Shown here: positions 8,081-17,773 of the stretch, piece by piece | How the letters are laid out: each line of letters begins with the position of its first letter | Position numbering within the stretch: position 1 is the first letter of the stretch | Assembly: GCA_021775595.1 (NCBI GenBank) | Contig: JAJFHN010000051.1 | Span: 1-52,693 of the forward strand | Direction of reading: 5' to 3' | DNA from: Hyphomicrobiales bacterium | GTDB taxonomy: Bacteria; Pseudomonadota; Alphaproteobacteria; Rhizobiales; Methyloligellaceae | Length of the DNA: 52,693 nucleotides | The notes under the pieces: model-generated | The model's input: the letters and a program-made list of their open reading frames with translations, nothing else | Told to the model about the DNA's origin: nothing | The model's database searches: none | Translations under genes and position numbers: made by a program

Positions 8081-9151
8081 CTATCGCCGTGCGTCCGCGT
8101 GCCCTTGTGCCGGCAGCGAAAACTGCATCAGCAAATTTCGCTGCAGGAAACGGTTGAAGTTGTTGTCCGAGATGAGTGTCAACACGGTAGAGCCGTTGGC
8201 CGAACGGTGAGCTGCGATGCCTTCCATGTTGTCGATCGACAGCCGGCTGTCGGCTTCGAATAAAACTTCACCAATCAGGATTGCGCCAGGTCGGACATCA
8301 GCGGCTTTGATTTTGCGGATGCGCATTTTAACGCCTTCACTAAAGCGGAAGCGGCGTTCGAGAACAAAGATGTCGCCATCGGGGGCCACCGTCAGATCTG
8401 TGACATCGAAGCCCTTCAGTCGCTTGAGGGCGATCGGTTTGCTGGTGCGCGGACCGATCAGCCAGCCGCGGTGATTGCCGTTTTTGTCGCGTTGGCGCTC
8501 GCTGAAGGCGATCAGCCATCCTGCCGACGATCCTTTGGTGAGTTGCCCGAGCGCCTCGATGCCGCCATTGGGATGGGCGCGGCGGGCCGCCTTCGGCAAA
8601 TTGCGCGTCTCGACCGGGCTGCCCAGCCCCTCCCCATTGAGCGATACCCGTTCGATCCTGTGGTGATGCTCAAATCCGACATAAACCGACTTGCCGTCCC
8701 GCGCCCACGTGATCGCCTCGGCGTCGCGGTCGTCTTCTGCGACCAGGGCTTGGCCGTCTTTCGCTTGCAGCGCGCCAGCCCGCACACCCGACAGCCCCGT
8801 CAATTGTCCGTCTCGATAGTCCAAATCGCCGGTGAGCCAGAGACCCGCATCTGACACGGCAACAAAACCGATACCGTCCCCTTTGACGGCAAATCCCGAT
8901 AGGCCGCCGAAAACGGCAGACTGGGAAATAAGCTCGACGCCGCCCAGCCATTTGAGCTTGCCGAAATTGCCGCGCTCTGGTTCGTCACTATCGAGGAAGA
9001 TCGGGCGCGTCGTTATTTTCAGCGATTGCGCCTCGAAGCCCTCAAGGGAAGGCTTGCTCGCCAAATTTGCAGATGGCAGCGCGATCAGAGCAAATGCTGC
9101 GACCAAGAGTGTCGCAAGCCGCGCGGTTGCCAGCTTTCCAGCCATCGGCAT
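8081..9151 (-). CDS. Exported phytase-like esterase family protein
   Basis: The 356-residue product has an N-terminal signal peptide (hydrophobic about 12-32). Residues about 50-345 form repeated beta-propeller-like segments: LSGFAV, FVAVSDAGLWL, ALVAEDDRDAEAITW, SVYVGFEHHHRI, GGIEAL, FDVTDLTVAPDGDIFVLERRF and NMEGIAAH. This is the pattern of the esterase-like activity of phytase family (PF13449). Substrate unknown; phosphate-ester cleavage in the periplasm is only a family-level guess. ATG at 9151 is 17 nt after the cobT stop, so it probably forms the tail of the cobS-cobT operon. A TTG two codons earlier (9157) is possible. A functional link to cobalamin is not known to me. Confidence 0.82.
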   Translation of the reverse strand: MPMAGKLATARLATLLVAAFALIALPSANLASKPSLEGFEAQSLKITTRPIFLDSDEPERGNFGKLKWLGGVELISQSAVFGGLSGFAVKGDGIGFVAVSDAGLWLTGDLDYRDGQLTGLSGVRAGALQAKDGQALVAEDDRDAEAITWARDGKSVYVGFEHHHRIERVSLNGEGLGSPVETRNLPKAARRAHPNGGIEALGQLTKGSSAGWLIAFSERQRDKNGNHRGWLIGPRTSKPIALKRLKGFDVTDLTVAPDGDIFVLERRFRFSEGVKMRIRKIKAADVRPGAILIGEVLFEADSRLSIDNMEGIAAHRSANGSTVLTLISDNNFNRFLQRNLLMQFSLPAQGHADARR

Positions 9152-9168
9152 TTTCAATTCCGTTTGAC

Positions 9169-11079
9169 TCAGTGGGGTTTGCCGCCGCGCCGCCCGGCGC
9201 TTCGTGGCCGCCTGGTCTCCACGCGCGCCGACGACGTCTCTTCAAAGAGTTCAGCAAGCTTGTCGGTCATGGCGCCCGCCAATTCCTCGGCGCCGGTGAT
9301 CGTCACCGCTCGTCGATAATAACGGGTGACATCATGACCGATGCCGATAGCAATCAACTCCACCGGCGAACGCGTTTCGATTTCCTCGATGACCTGACGC
9401 AGATGGCGCTCGAGATAATTGCCTGAATTGACCGACAGCGTGGAATCGTCGACCGGCGCGCCATCCGAAATCATCATCAGAATGCGTCTTTGCTCGGGAC
9501 GTCCAAGCAATCGCCGATGCGCCCAAGCAAGAGCTTCGCCATCAATGTTTTCCTTCAGCAGTCCCTCGCGCATCATCAGTCCGAGGTTGCGCCGGGCACG
9601 GCGCCACGGCGCATCGGCCGGCTTGTAGATAATGTGCCGCAAATCATTCAGCCGGCCCGGCGAAGACGGTTTGCTCGACTTCAACCATTTCTCACGCGAC
9701 TGTCCGCCCTTCCAGGCGCGCGTGGTGAAGCCGAGGATCTCGACCTTGACGCCGCATCGCTCAAGCGTGCGCGCCAGGATGTCGGCACAGCAGGCTGCGA
9801 CCATGATTGGACGGCCGCGCATCGAACCCGAATTGTCCAACAGCAAGGTCACCACCGTATCTCGAAAATCGGTGTCGTGTTCTTGCTTGAACGAAAGCGC
9901 ACACAACGGGTCCATGACGACACGCGTCAGGCGCGCGGCATCCAGCATGCCCTCGTCCAGATCAAACTCCCAGCCGCGGTTTTGCTGTGCGAGCAGTTTG
10001 CGTTGGAGACGATTGGCCAAGCGCGCCACGGCGCCGTGCAGATTATGCAATTGCTTGTCGAGAAAGCTCCGCAAGCGCTCTAGTTCGTCGGTATCGCACA
10101 AGTCCTGCGCCTCGACGGTTTCGTCGAAGGCATTGGAGAAAACCTGGTAGCCAAACGAACCCGGATCGTCGAGGACGGATGTGTTCGGTCGCCATGGTTC
10201 CGCCGGCCGGGCTTCGCCGGTTTTCTCGCTTTGGCCCTGCAGCTGATCGATATCGCCCAATTCGGCAGACTGGCTGTCGTCGGCACCCTCGCCGTCCGAA
10301 TCGCTCATTTCGTCTGACTGAAGATCGCCGCCCTCGGCGCCCTCCATCTCGCTGGCGCCGTCGGCGAGGCCCTCGGGCTCGTCAGTCTGCGGCTCATCCT
10401 CCATCGGATCGTCGGCGCCGTCGACTTGGTCGTCGGTCAGCTCGAGCGCCTTGAGCACGTCATGCAGAGCTTGGGCGAACGCTTGTTGGTTCTCGACCAG
10501 GTCGTCGAGCTCGCCCAGAACATTGCCGGCTCTCTGTTCTATCCAAGAGCGCCAAAAATTGACAATGCGCGCCGCATTCGGCGGCGGCTCAAGTCCGGTA
10601 AGTCGTTCGCGCACCATCAGCGCGATGGCTTGGTCAAGCGGCGCGTCACCTTGATCGGAAATGTTCTGATAACGCGCTTGGTTGTAGTGGTGCTCCAGTT
10701 TGGCGCAGAGATTTTGCGCCATGCCGCACATGCGCTGCGCGCCGATTGCCTCAACGCGCGCCCGTTCGACGGCATCAAAAACAGCACGCGCCATCGAGTT
10801 GGTCGGCTGCAAGGCGCTGTGCAGTTTGGTGTCATGGCAGGCAGCAGTGAGCGCGACCGCGTCGGCGTGGCCACGAATAGCGGCAATCTCTGCCCGCGTC
10901 GGTACCCGCGATGGTTCAGGCAAATGGGCTGTCTCACCACTCAGGCCAGGCGGATCCGGCCCATAGATGATTTCAATGTTCGGATTTCCCGCAATCGAGC
11001 GCGTGGCCTGCGAGAGCGCTTCCTTGAAAGGCTCCGCCGGCCCCGATTTGGCTTTGGACGATGGCGGTATAAGTGTCAA
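9169..11079 (-). CDS. cobT: Aerobic cobaltochelatase subunit CobT
   Basis: The 636-residue subunit, with CobS and CobN, inserts Co2+ into hydrogenobyrinic acid a,c-diamide in the aerobic B12 pathway. CobS/CobT form the AAA+ chaperone-like motor. The N-terminal helical region (1-210) and a strongly acidic linker (214-288) are followed by a von Willebrand A domain with the metal site DNSGSM (415-420) and a later [11 protein letters not shown]. No ATG is near the expected start. The in-frame TTG at 11079, 4 nt after the cobS stop, gives the usual length, so the start is provisional. The ATPase partner is immediately upstream; CobN is not in this window. Confidence 0.95.
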   Translation of the reverse strand: MTLIPPSSKAKSGPAEPFKEALSQATRSIAGNPNIEIIYGPDPPGLSGETAHLPEPSRVPTRAEIAAIRGHADAVALTAACHDTKLHSALQPTNSMARAVFDAVERARVEAIGAQRMCGMAQNLCAKLEHHYNQARYQNISDQGDAPLDQAIALMVRERLTGLEPPPNAARIVNFWRSWIEQRAGNVLGELDDLVENQQAFAQALHDVLKALELTDDQVDGADDPMEDEPQTDEPEGLADGASEMEGAEGGDLQSDEMSDSDGEGADDSQSAELGDIDQLQGQSEKTGEARPAEPWRPNTSVLDDPGSFGYQVFSNAFDETVEAQDLCDTDELERLRSFLDKQLHNLHGAVARLANRLQRKLLAQQNRGWEFDLDEGMLDAARLTRVVMDPLCALSFKQEHDTDFRDTVVTLLLDNSGSMRGRPIMVAACCADILARTLERCGVKVEILGFTTRAWKGGQSREKWLKSSKPSSPGRLNDLRHIIYKPADAPWRRARRNLGLMMREGLLKENIDGEALAWAHRRLLGRPEQRRILMMISDGAPVDDSTLSVNSGNYLERHLRQVIEEIETRSPVELIAIGIGHDVTRYYRRAVTITGAEELAGAMTDKLAELFEETSSARVETRRPRSAGRRGGKPH

Positions 11080-11083
11080 AGCG

Positions 11084-12073
11084 TTAGCTCAATGCGACGT
11101 TGGCTGTCGATTCCGGTAGTTCTTCGCCAAGGCAACGCTGATAGAACTCGGCCACCAGACCGCGTTCCAGCTCGTCGCACTTGTTAAGAAAGCTGAGCGC
11201 GAAGGCGAATCCGACGTCACTGAATATCACGGCGTTTTCGGCCCAGGTGATGACGGTGCGCGGGCTCATTACCGTCGAAAGGTCGCCATTGACGAATGCG
11301 TTGCGGGTCAAGTCGGCCACTCGAACCATGTTCGAAACCGTCTGCCGGCCTTCTTCCGTGTCGTAGCCTTTTGCCTTTGCCAACACGATGTTCACTTCGT
11401 CGTCATGCGGCAAATAATTGAGCGCGACGACGATCGACCAACGGTCCATTTGACCTTGGTTGATTTGTTGGGTGCCGTGATAGAGGCCGCTGGTGTCGCC
11501 GAGGCCAATCGTGTTGGTCGTCGAAAACAGCCGAAACGCGGGATGGGGCTGAATGACCTTGCCCTGATCGAGTAAGGTCAGTTTGCCTTGTACCTCCAAA
11601 ACGCGCTGAATGACGAACATGACGTCAGGACGACCTGCGTCATATTCGTCGAACACCAACGCCGTATTGGACTGCAGCGCATAAGGCAGCATGCCTTCCT
11701 TGAACTCCGTCACTTGCTGGCCGTCGCGGATGACGATCGCGTCCTTGCCAACCAAGTCGATGCGGCTCACATGGCTGTCTAAATTGATGCGTATGCAGGG
11801 CCAGTTGAGGCGCGCGGCCACTTGCTCGATGTGCGTTGATTTTCCGGTGCCATGATAGCCCTGCACCATGACGCGCCGGTTGTGCTTGAAGCCGGCTAGA
11901 ATTGCGAGCGTCACTTCCCGATTGAATTGGTAATCCGTATCGACGTCGGGCACGTGCTCTTCTTTTGTGGAATAGGCTGGGATTTCCAAATCCGTATCGA
12001 TGCCAAAGACTTGGCGCACGGATACATTCATATCGGGCAAGCCGGGTACGTCGGTGGTTTCTGCAAGGCTCAT
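11084..12073 (-). CDS. cobS: Aerobic cobaltochelatase subunit CobS (AAA+ ATPase)
   Basis: The 329-residue MoxR-like AAA+ protein has Walker [10 protein letters not shown] at 72-80 and Walker B LVFDEYD near 150. A sensor region includes [11 protein letters not shown], and an arginine-rich [12 protein letters not shown] follows. It hydrolyses ATP in the ring with CobT to drive cobalt insertion by CobN. The length equals the family norm. ATG at 12073 is well supported. The gene lies 79 nt downstream of the J-domain gene and 4 nt before cobT, so a J-domain gene, cobS, cobT, esterase order on one strand is evident. No cobalamin riboswitch was seen upstream. Confidence 0.97.
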   Translation of the reverse strand: MSLAETTDVPGLPDMNVSVRQVFGIDTDLEIPAYSTKEEHVPDVDTDYQFNREVTLAILAGFKHNRRVMVQGYHGTGKSTHIEQVAARLNWPCIRINLDSHVSRIDLVGKDAIVIRDGQQVTEFKEGMLPYALQSNTALVFDEYDAGRPDVMFVIQRVLEVQGKLTLLDQGKVIQPHPAFRLFSTTNTIGLGDTSGLYHGTQQINQGQMDRWSIVVALNYLPHDDEVNIVLAKAKGYDTEEGRQTVSNMVRVADLTRNAFVNGDLSTVMSPRTVITWAENAVIFSDVGFAFALSFLNKCDELERGLVAEFYQRCLGEELPESTANVALS

Positions 12074-12152
12074 TGGTCACTCGTGCTTAATTTTCGGCGT
12101 ACGCCGTCATGGCGTCAACGATGATGGAATGTGCGCCTGGCCCGGGAGCTGA

Positions 12153-12779
12153 TCAGCACAGGCCTGCGCGCTTTAGATAGTTATAGGCCTGAATCACTTC
12201 GCGCAACTTATCCTCCGATCCGGCGATGCCGTTGTTGCTGTCGGGATGGAGGCGTTTGACCAGCGTTTTGAAACGCGCCTTGATCTCCTCGCCCGTCGCC
12301 ATTGCGGTGAGATCGAGGGCGTCGAGGCATTTGCGCTCGGCGTTGCGGACCGGACGTCGGCTTGCCTGCCCGGGCTGATTGTCGTCGTCCGAATCTGGGA
12401 AAAACCCGAATGCATCCTGGGTTTCGAAGCGCCAGCCAAACCCGCTCGGATTGGCGTCGGCCGGTTGGGCACTGCCGTCCTTGGAGCGGTTGAGACCCAT
12501 CGACCACGTGGGCCGGTGCCCCGTAACCGTGTTCTTCTGGTAGCTGGCGATATCATCGTCGCTCATGCCGTCGAAATAATTGTAGGTCTTGTTGTACTGG
12601 CGCACGTGATCGATGCAGAAATTGAAATACTGTCCGTCGCGGCCGCGGCCCTTGGGCGCTGGAAAGCGGCCAGGCTGAAGGCAGCCGCGCCAGTCGCAGC
12701 TGGGACACTGCTCGCGTAACAGACGGTCTTGATCCGGCTTGACGCGGATGCCGTCGAAATATTTCGAATTGAGCTTCAT
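12153..12779 (-). CDS. J-domain (DnaJ-like) protein next to cobS
   Basis: The 208-residue product ends in a J-domain (about 148-205) with the essential HPD (KRLHPDSNN) in an otherwise short version. The N-terminal part is different from DnaJ: it has CPSCDWRGC near residue 25 and FNFCIDHVRQYNKTYNYFDGM, so it may bind a metal through Cys/His. There is no Gly/Phe region or DnaJ zinc repeat. It should stimulate an Hsp70 for some dedicated client. Its place just upstream of cobS hints at assembly of the cobaltochelatase, but this is inference. The same neighbour is, as I recall, common in rhizobia. Start ATG at 12779. Confidence 0.88.
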   Translation of the reverse strand: MKLNSKYFDGIRVKPDQDRLLREQCPSCDWRGCLQPGRFPAPKGRGRDGQYFNFCIDHVRQYNKTYNYFDGMSDDDIASYQKNTVTGHRPTWSMGLNRSKDGSAQPADANPSGFGWRFETQDAFGFFPDSDDDNQPGQASRRPVRNAERKCLDALDLTAMATGEEIKARFKTLVKRLHPDSNNGIAGSEDKLREVIQAYNYLKRAGLC

Positions 12780-12834
12780 TGTTTGAAAGTATGATGGCAG
12801 CGTCGCGCTAAGACAAGATTTGGCCCCATGAGAA

Positions 12835-12863
12835 TTGATATCATCCGTTAAAGTGGCGATAAC
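12835..12863 (+). promoter_or_regulatory. Sigma-70-type promoter of bolA
   Basis: TTGATA (12835-12840), exactly 17 nt, then GATAAC (12858-12863). The leader would be only about 10 nt, but AAGAGG for the bolA ATG still fits within it. Assigned by eye. Confidence 0.55.
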
Positions 12864-12880
12864 ACGCCGAAAGAGGTTCT

Positions 12881-13165
12881 ATGTCGATCGAGCAAGCAAT
12901 CACTGAAAAATTGACCCGCGCGCTGACGCCAGCTCTGCTCGAAGTCAACAACGAGTCCCACCGGCATCAAGGTCATGCAGGTTCGCCAGGCACCGGCGAA
13001 AGCCATTTCCACATCAAGATCGTGTCCAACGGTTTCTCCGGAAAAGCGCGTTTGGAACGTCATCGCCAGGTCAACGTTATCCTTCAGGACGAGCTGTCGG
13101 GTCCGGTCCACGCGCTATCGATCTCCGCATTGACGCCAGAAGAGCATGCCAACCAATCCAGCTGA
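12881..13165 (+). CDS. BolA-family protein
   Basis: The 94-residue protein has the BolA fold signature: an N-terminal helix, LEVNNESHRHQGH, SHFHIKIVSNGFSG, then RHRQVNVILQDEL and HALSISALTPEE. BolA proteins pair with monothiol CGFS glutaredoxins to bind [2Fe-2S] clusters through conserved His/Cys, and in E. coli BolA also affects morphology and stress genes. Several histidines (RHQGH, SHFH) are in place. It stands alone on the plus strand between two minus-strand groups. The start ATG has AAGAGG upstream. Its C-terminus converges on the CNNM gene 18 nt away. The glutaredoxin in this window is a dithiol-type one, not the expected CGFS partner. Confidence 0.93.
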   Translation: MSIEQAITEKLTRALTPALLEVNNESHRHQGHAGSPGTGESHFHIKIVSNGFSGKARLERHRQVNVILQDELSGPVHALSISALTPEEHANQSS

Positions 13166-13183
13166 CTCGGGCAGACTTGTGGA

Positions 13184-14527
13184 CTAAACTTTCGCTTCTG
13201 GCGACCGCTTTGTCGTAGCTCGGCGCCCGGGCTTTGCCGAGCCGGTCGCGGATTTTGCCAAGTCTCCGACGCGCGAAACCATCACCGAGGTGATGCGGTT
13301 GCGCTGCTTGCGCAGCACCTCGAAGCGAAAGCCGTAGAAGGTGAAGGCCTGGCCGGCCTCGGGAATACGCTGGGCTTCGTGAATGATGAGCCCGGCGATG
13401 GTCGTGGCCTCTTCGTCGGGCAATTCCCAATCCTTGAAACGATTGAGATCGCGGATCGGCACCGAGCCATCGACGTGAACGCTGCCGTCGCCTTGCGGAC
13501 GCAGTCCGGTCGGCGCCACGTCGTGTTCGTCGGTAATCTCGCCGACGATCTCCTCAATGATGTCTTCCAGCGTGACCAGGCCTTGGACGACGCCGTACTC
13601 GTCCACCACCAACGCGAAATGCGCCTTGCGCCTCAGAAAGGCGTTGAGCTGGACCAGGACGGGTGTCGTGTCGGGTACGAACCACGGTGGCGTGCAGAGT
13701 GACAGGAGATCGAGTTTGGCGAAATTGCCTTTGACGTCCCGCAGGGCCTTGAGCAGCGTCTTGGCGTGCAGAATGCCGACGATGTTCTCCGGCTCGCCCT
13801 GCCAAAGCGGCAGACGCGTGTAGGGGCTGCTCAGCGCCTCGTCGATGATGCTCTCGGCGTCAGCGTCGGCGTTGAACGTGTGCATCTTGGTTCGATGCAC
13901 CATGACGTCCTCGACCTCGAGTTCGCGCAGATCCAAGACGCCGCCCAACATGTCGCGATCGCGTTTGACGACGCCGCCTTCCTTGTGGTGGAGGTCGATT
14001 GCGCCGCGCAGTTCCTCATGCGCTGAGAGCACCGCGGCATCGTCGTCGACCTTGGGGCCAAAAACCCTCAAAATGTGGCGCACGGCGGTCTGCACAGTGC
14101 GCGTAATGGGCGCAAATAGCGCGACGACCAGGCGCACAACCGGCGCCACATTGAGCGCCATTCGTTCCGGATTGGTGATGGCGTATGTTTTTGGCAGCAC
14201 CTCGGCGAAGACCAGGATGAGCGCCGTCATGGTCAGCGTCGCATAGGCGACGCCCGCCTCGCCAAACAGCGTTAGAAAGATACTGGTCGCCAGGGCCGAC
14301 GCCAGCACGTTGACCAAATTGTTTCCAAGCAACAGCGCGCCGATCAGCCGCTCGCGGTTGAGAATCAAATTGTTGACGAGGCCCGCTCGGTTGCTGCCGT
14401 CTTGCTCAAGCGCGTGCATCCGGGCCCGCGAAACGGCCGTCAGCGCCGTCTCCGATCCAGAAAAGAAAGCCGACAGTATCAGCAGTCCGCAAATCGCGCC
14501 GGCAAGCAGCGCCAGTCCGATGGTCAT
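13184..14527 (-). CDS. CNNM/CorC-type membrane protein with CBS pair
   Basis: The 447-residue product begins with a DUF21/CNNM transmembrane domain of about four helices (1-150), including the motif SAFFSGSETALTAVSRARMHALE. Two CBS domains follow (about 200-330), then a CorC_HlyC C-terminal domain (340-420). A basic tail ends the protein. The family is tied to Mg2+ (or Co2+) export and resistance. The ATG at 14527 overlaps the aroB stop as ATGA, which decides the start over GTG 14539 and implies coupled translation. The aroK-aroB-CNNM order is therefore an operon, although no metabolic link is obvious. Confidence 0.92.
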   Translation of the reverse strand: MTIGLALLAGAICGLLILSAFFSGSETALTAVSRARMHALEQDGSNRAGLVNNLILNRERLIGALLLGNNLVNVLASALATSIFLTLFGEAGVAYATLTMTALILVFAEVLPKTYAITNPERMALNVAPVVRLVVALFAPITRTVQTAVRHILRVFGPKVDDDAAVLSAHEELRGAIDLHHKEGGVVKRDRDMLGGVLDLRELEVEDVMVHRTKMHTFNADADAESIIDEALSSPYTRLPLWQGEPENIVGILHAKTLLKALRDVKGNFAKLDLLSLCTPPWFVPDTTPVLVQLNAFLRRKAHFALVVDEYGVVQGLVTLEDIIEEIVGEITDEHDVAPTGLRPQGDGSVHVDGSVPIRDLNRFKDWELPDEEATTIAGLIIHEAQRIPEAGQAFTFYGFRFEVLRKQRNRITSVMVSRVGDLAKSATGSAKPGRRATTKRSPEAKV

Positions 14528-15675
14528 CGAGCCTTGCACCGGCGCGCGAGGAAATCCTCAAGCACGTCCCATTCCATGTCTGCCTTGATGAACGCCTGGC
14601 CAATGCCTTTGACCAGAATAAGTGCAGGCTTTGTCGCCCGCACTTTCTTGTCCTGAGCCATCAGTTTAACGAGGGCGGGCGCCTTATGGGCATCGCCCGG
14701 AATGTCGTCGATGCGCGTCGGTAGGCCCACCGCTTGCAGATGGGCAGTGGCGCGCTTGACGTCATCCTCGCCACACAATCCAAGCTCGGCCGACAATTCA
14801 AAGGCAAGCGCCATACCAATCGCAACCGCCTCGCCGTGCAACAGCTTGTCGCCGTAGCCGCTTGCCGCCTCGAGCGCGTGAGCGAAGGTATGACCAAGAT
14901 TGAGCAGCGCCCGGTCCCCCCCTTCGCGTTCATCAGCCGCCACGATTGCGGCTTTGGCTCTGCAGCTTGTCTCGACCGCGCGCAGGCGCGCCTCGCCGCT
15001 GCCCTCGAGCGCTTCGTGTCCATGACCCTCGAGCCAGGCGAAGAAGTCTGCATCGCCCAGCAGGCCGTATTTGATCACCTCGGCATAACCCGCCCGAAGC
15101 TGCCGTTCATCGAGCGTGTCGAGCACACTCGTGTCGGCAAGAACGAGGGCGGGTTGATGAAAGGCGCCTATGAGATTCTTGCCGTGCTTGGTGTTGATGC
15201 CGGTCTTGCCGCCAATGGCCGAATCCACTTGCGCCAACAGCGTGGTCGGCACCTGCACGACACCGATGCCGCGGCGCAGAATTCCGGCGGCGAATCCGCT
15301 GAGATCGCCGACGACGCCCCCACCCAATGCCAAGACCGCATCGCCGCGCTCAAGGCCCAAGTCGAGGAATTTGCCGCACAAACGCTCGAGCTCGTAAAAC
15401 GACTTGGTTGCCTCTCCGGCGGGCAGCACGATTGAGCCCAAATGAGTGCAATCGGGAGCGAGCGCGATTTCCAACGGCGCCAAATGATGTTGGGCGACGT
15501 TGGAGTCGGTGACGATCGCCACCCGCGCATTGGGCAAATTTTGCGCCGTCAGGCGCCCGGCTTGACCCAACAGGCCGGCGCCGATCGCAATGTCATAGCT
15601 GCGATCGCCGAGCGCGACGTTGACGCTGCGGTATCTGCCGCTATCTGATTGCGTCACTGCTTCATCCAATGCCAT
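14524..15675 (-). CDS. aroB: 3-dehydroquinate synthase
   Basis: The 383-residue enzyme makes 3-dehydroquinate from DAHP, step two of the shikimate pathway. It uses NAD+ and a divalent metal. GGGVVGDLSGF (118-128) is the NAD-binding glycine motif. The metal ligands fall in GYAEVIKYG, NLGHTFAHALE and LLHGEAVAIGM. The frame is open 46 codons further upstream, but ATG at 15675, one base after the aroK stop, is clearly right because the upstream part overlaps aroK. The protein is cytoplasmic and of usual length. Confidence 0.97.
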   Translation of the reverse strand: MALDEAVTQSDSGRYRSVNVALGDRSYDIAIGAGLLGQAGRLTAQNLPNARVAIVTDSNVAQHHLAPLEIALAPDCTHLGSIVLPAGEATKSFYELERLCGKFLDLGLERGDAVLALGGGVVGDLSGFAAGILRRGIGVVQVPTTLLAQVDSAIGGKTGINTKHGKNLIGAFHQPALVLADTSVLDTLDERQLRAGYAEVIKYGLLGDADFFAWLEGHGHEALEGSGEARLRAVETSCRAKAAIVAADEREGGDRALLNLGHTFAHALEAASGYGDKLLHGEAVAIGMALAFELSAELGLCGEDDVKRATAHLQAVGLPTRIDDIPGDAHKAPALVKLMAQDKKVRATKPALILVKGIGQAFIKADMEWDVLEDFLARRCKAR

Positions 15676-15676
15676 G

Positions 15677-16288
15677 TCAGTCTGCCTTTGGCGTACGCTG
15701 CCGGAGCAAGCTTTCGTGCAGCGCGTTGATAATTTCACCAACGATTGTTCCGTGCGCGACATTGCGGCTCTGCACCGACACATCTGCTTTCGCATAGATG
15801 GGATAGCGTTCATCCATCAACTTGCGCATCACTTGTTTTGGATCTCCCGTTTTCAGCAACGGTCGGTTGTCGCGTCGTTTGACGCGTTCGAGTAAAACGT
15901 CGAGATCGGCCTTGAGCCACACCGAGATACCTTTTTTGGCGACGGCGCGCCGCGTCTGCGGGTCAATATAGGCACCACCGCCGGTGGCCAGAACTTGCGG
16001 ACCGGCATCGAGCAGCCGGGCAATGACCTTGCGCTCGCCGTCGCGAAAATAGTCCTCTCCATGCTCGGCGAATATGTCGCCAACAGTTTGACCAGCCGCC
16101 CGCTCAATTTCGCTATCAGCATCAACGAAGGGCAGACCCAATCGATGGGCCAAACGGCGGCCAATCGCCGTTTTCCCGGCCCCCATCAGGCCGATAAGAA
16201 CGACGCTCTTGTCACCCAGCGCCAGACAAATGGCGGCTGATTTTTCTTTAACGCTGGCGCGTTTCCGCGCCTTGTAACCCAATCGCAT
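15677..16288 (-). CDS. aroK: Shikimate kinase
   Basis: The 203-residue enzyme phosphorylates shikimate at O3. The P-loop GLMGAGKT is at 33-40. FVDADSEIE carries the shikimate-binding Asp, YFRDGERKV the binding Arg, LATGGGAYID the Gly-rich substrate loop, and RDNRPLL the lid. There is a basic 25-residue leader before the fold. ATG 16288 is used; a TTG four codons upstream (16300) is also possible, and the ribosome site is weak for both. It is the first gene of the aroK-aroB-CNNM operon, divergent from the small membrane peptide and xerD. Confidence 0.96.
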   Translation of the reverse strand: MRLGYKARKRASVKEKSAAICLALGDKSVVLIGLMGAGKTAIGRRLAHRLGLPFVDADSEIERAAGQTVGDIFAEHGEDYFRDGERKVIARLLDAGPQVLATGGGAYIDPQTRRAVAKKGISVWLKADLDVLLERVKRRDNRPLLKTGDPKQVMRKLMDERYPIYAKADVSVQSRNVAHGTIVGEIINALHESLLRQRTPKAD

Positions 16289-16493
16289 ATCTAAGCTCAA
16301 ATCCGCTCGAATTAATTCAGCAACGAGCGTCTCAACCCGTCTTTTACTTTGCCCGACCCATAATGCCTATCCGAAATGCGGCCCAGTCGGGATGAGCCCA
16401 TATTAAACGCAAGAACTGGTCCAACCACGCGCAACGCCTGGCGACGGGTCATGGTATGGTGGTGCGAGTCGTTGCAATCGAAAGGGAATTCCA

Positions 16494-16637
16494 ATGCCGA
16501 GTCTGATTCGCTTCCTCGTCTTTATTGGCGTGGTGACCGGAGTGGTTTACGGCGGATTCTACGTTTTGTCGGTTTATTTCGAGCCCGAACAGAAGGAAAT
16601 AACGACGCCGTTGCGTGGCGTCAAAGTGCGCAAATGA
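16494..16637 (+). CDS. 47-residue single-span membrane peptide upstream of xerD
   Basis: ATG at 16494, preceded by AAAGGGAA, opens a 47-codon frame ending TGA at 16637. The product begins [20 protein letters not shown], a hydrophobic helix of about 20 residues. A short charged tail follows ([19 protein letters not shown]). This reads as an inner-membrane anchor with an exposed C-terminus. Comparable tiny proteins sit at the same place, divergent from aroK, in rhizobia as I recall, which raises confidence. Function unknown. The stop is 34 nt before xerD, so the two are probably co-transcribed. Confidence 0.7.
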   Translation: MPSLIRFLVFIGVVTGVVYGGFYVLSVYFEPEQKEITTPLRGVKVRK

Positions 16638-16671
16638 TCGATGTCATCGGCATGACGCGCGGGACGAGGCA

Positions 16672-17646
16672 ATGGCCGTGAAGGTCAATATCCAGCCGGA
16701 TTTGGCGGCGCGCGGCGACATCGAGTTGTTTCTCGATATGTTGAGTGCCGAGCGAGGTGCGGCACCGAACACGCTGGCGGCTTATTCGCGAGATCTTTCC
16801 GAATTTGCAGCCTTTTTTTCCAAACGCGGCGCGGTGTTGCGCGACGCTGGAACCGGCGAAATCAGAGAGTTTCTGCACGATGTGGCCGCACGGGGTCTGA
16901 CAGCGTCGTCCCAGGCCCGCAAGCTCTCTGCCGTTCGCCAATTTTTCAAATTTTTGCACGCCGAAGGCTTGCGCCGCGACAATCCCGCAGCGGCGATCGA
17001 CAGCCCCAAACGGCAGCGTCCGTTGCCCAAGATCATGTCGGTTGAGGACGTCGATGGTTTGCTGGAGGCCACGCGTGCTTGGGTGGGGATAGCCAAAGGC
17101 GCAGAGGTCTTGCGTGCCCTGCGCGCCCATGCGCTGCTGGAGGTGCTGTATGCCACGGGTCTGCGCGTCTCCGAGCTCGTCGCGCTGCCGAGCGATGTTG
17201 TCCAAACCGGCCAACGCGTTCTGCTGGTGACGGGCAAGGGCGGGCGCGAGCGAATGGTGCCGCTCACCAGTGCCGCCTGCGAGGCGCTTGCCGCCTACCG
17301 CGAGGCGCTCGAGCGGGCTTCAGCCGCCCCATCGCCCTGGCTCTTTCCAACCCGCTCAAAGCAAGGCCATTTGACGCGCCAACGCTTCGCCCAGGAGCTT
17401 AAGGGCTTGGCTCTGCGTGCCGGGCTCGATCCCAAGCGCTTGTCGCCGCATGTGTTGCGCCACGCCTTTGCCAGTCATTTGCTCGAGCGCGGCGCAGACC
17501 TGCGGGCCGTCCAGCAACTGCTTGGACACGCCGACATTTCCACCACCCAGATCTACACCCACGTGCTGGAAGAGCGCTTGCGTTCCCTGGTGCAGGAGCA
17601 CCATCCCTTAGCCGGCGCCAAGCTCGATCCGCCGCAGCCCGGTTAA
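16672..17646 (+). CDS. xerD: Site-specific tyrosine recombinase XerD
   Basis: The 324-residue recombinase acts with XerC at dif to resolve chromosome dimers. The N-terminal SAM-like core-binding domain is at 12-105 and the catalytic domain from about 115. All active-site residues are present: Arg165 (ATGLRVSEL), Lys189 (TGKGGRER), His260 and Arg263 ([14 protein letters not shown]), His286 ([11 protein letters not shown]) and nucleophile Tyr295 (IYTHV). ATG at 16672 has GAGG 5 nt upstream. The open frame upstream to 16615 overlaps the small membrane peptide and is rejected. It is placed with housekeeping genes rather than in an integron or element, so XerD is preferred over a phage integrase. 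Confidence 0.95.
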   Translation: MAVKVNIQPDLAARGDIELFLDMLSAERGAAPNTLAAYSRDLSEFAAFFSKRGAVLRDAGTGEIREFLHDVAARGLTASSQARKLSAVRQFFKFLHAEGLRRDNPAAAIDSPKRQRPLPKIMSVEDVDGLLEATRAWVGIAKGAEVLRALRAHALLEVLYATGLRVSELVALPSDVVQTGQRVLLVTGKGGRERMVPLTSAACEALAAYREALERASAAPSPWLFPTRSKQGHLTRQRFAQELKGLALRAGLDPKRLSPHVLRHAFASHLLERGADLRAVQQLLGHADISTTQIYTHVLEERLRSLVQEHHPLAGAKLDPPQPG

Positions 17647-17773
17647 CCTTCCAGCGCCCGGCATGTTGTGCACCGGCTTGACAGGCGGCAGGCTCCAGGC
17701 CACTTACGCCAAAGCAGTTAGTTTACGTCTGAGCGCCGCTGTCGTTTGATCAGGCGGTACGGAACCGAATGTG

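Noticed and set aside
12780-12880. Cobalamin riboswitch ahead of the J-protein/cobS/cobT genes
   Set aside because: The interval is only about 100 bp and has no B12-box or riboswitch-like pairing.
17678-17710. TTGACA before accA as a promoter
   Set aside because: No acceptable -10 at 16-18 nt.
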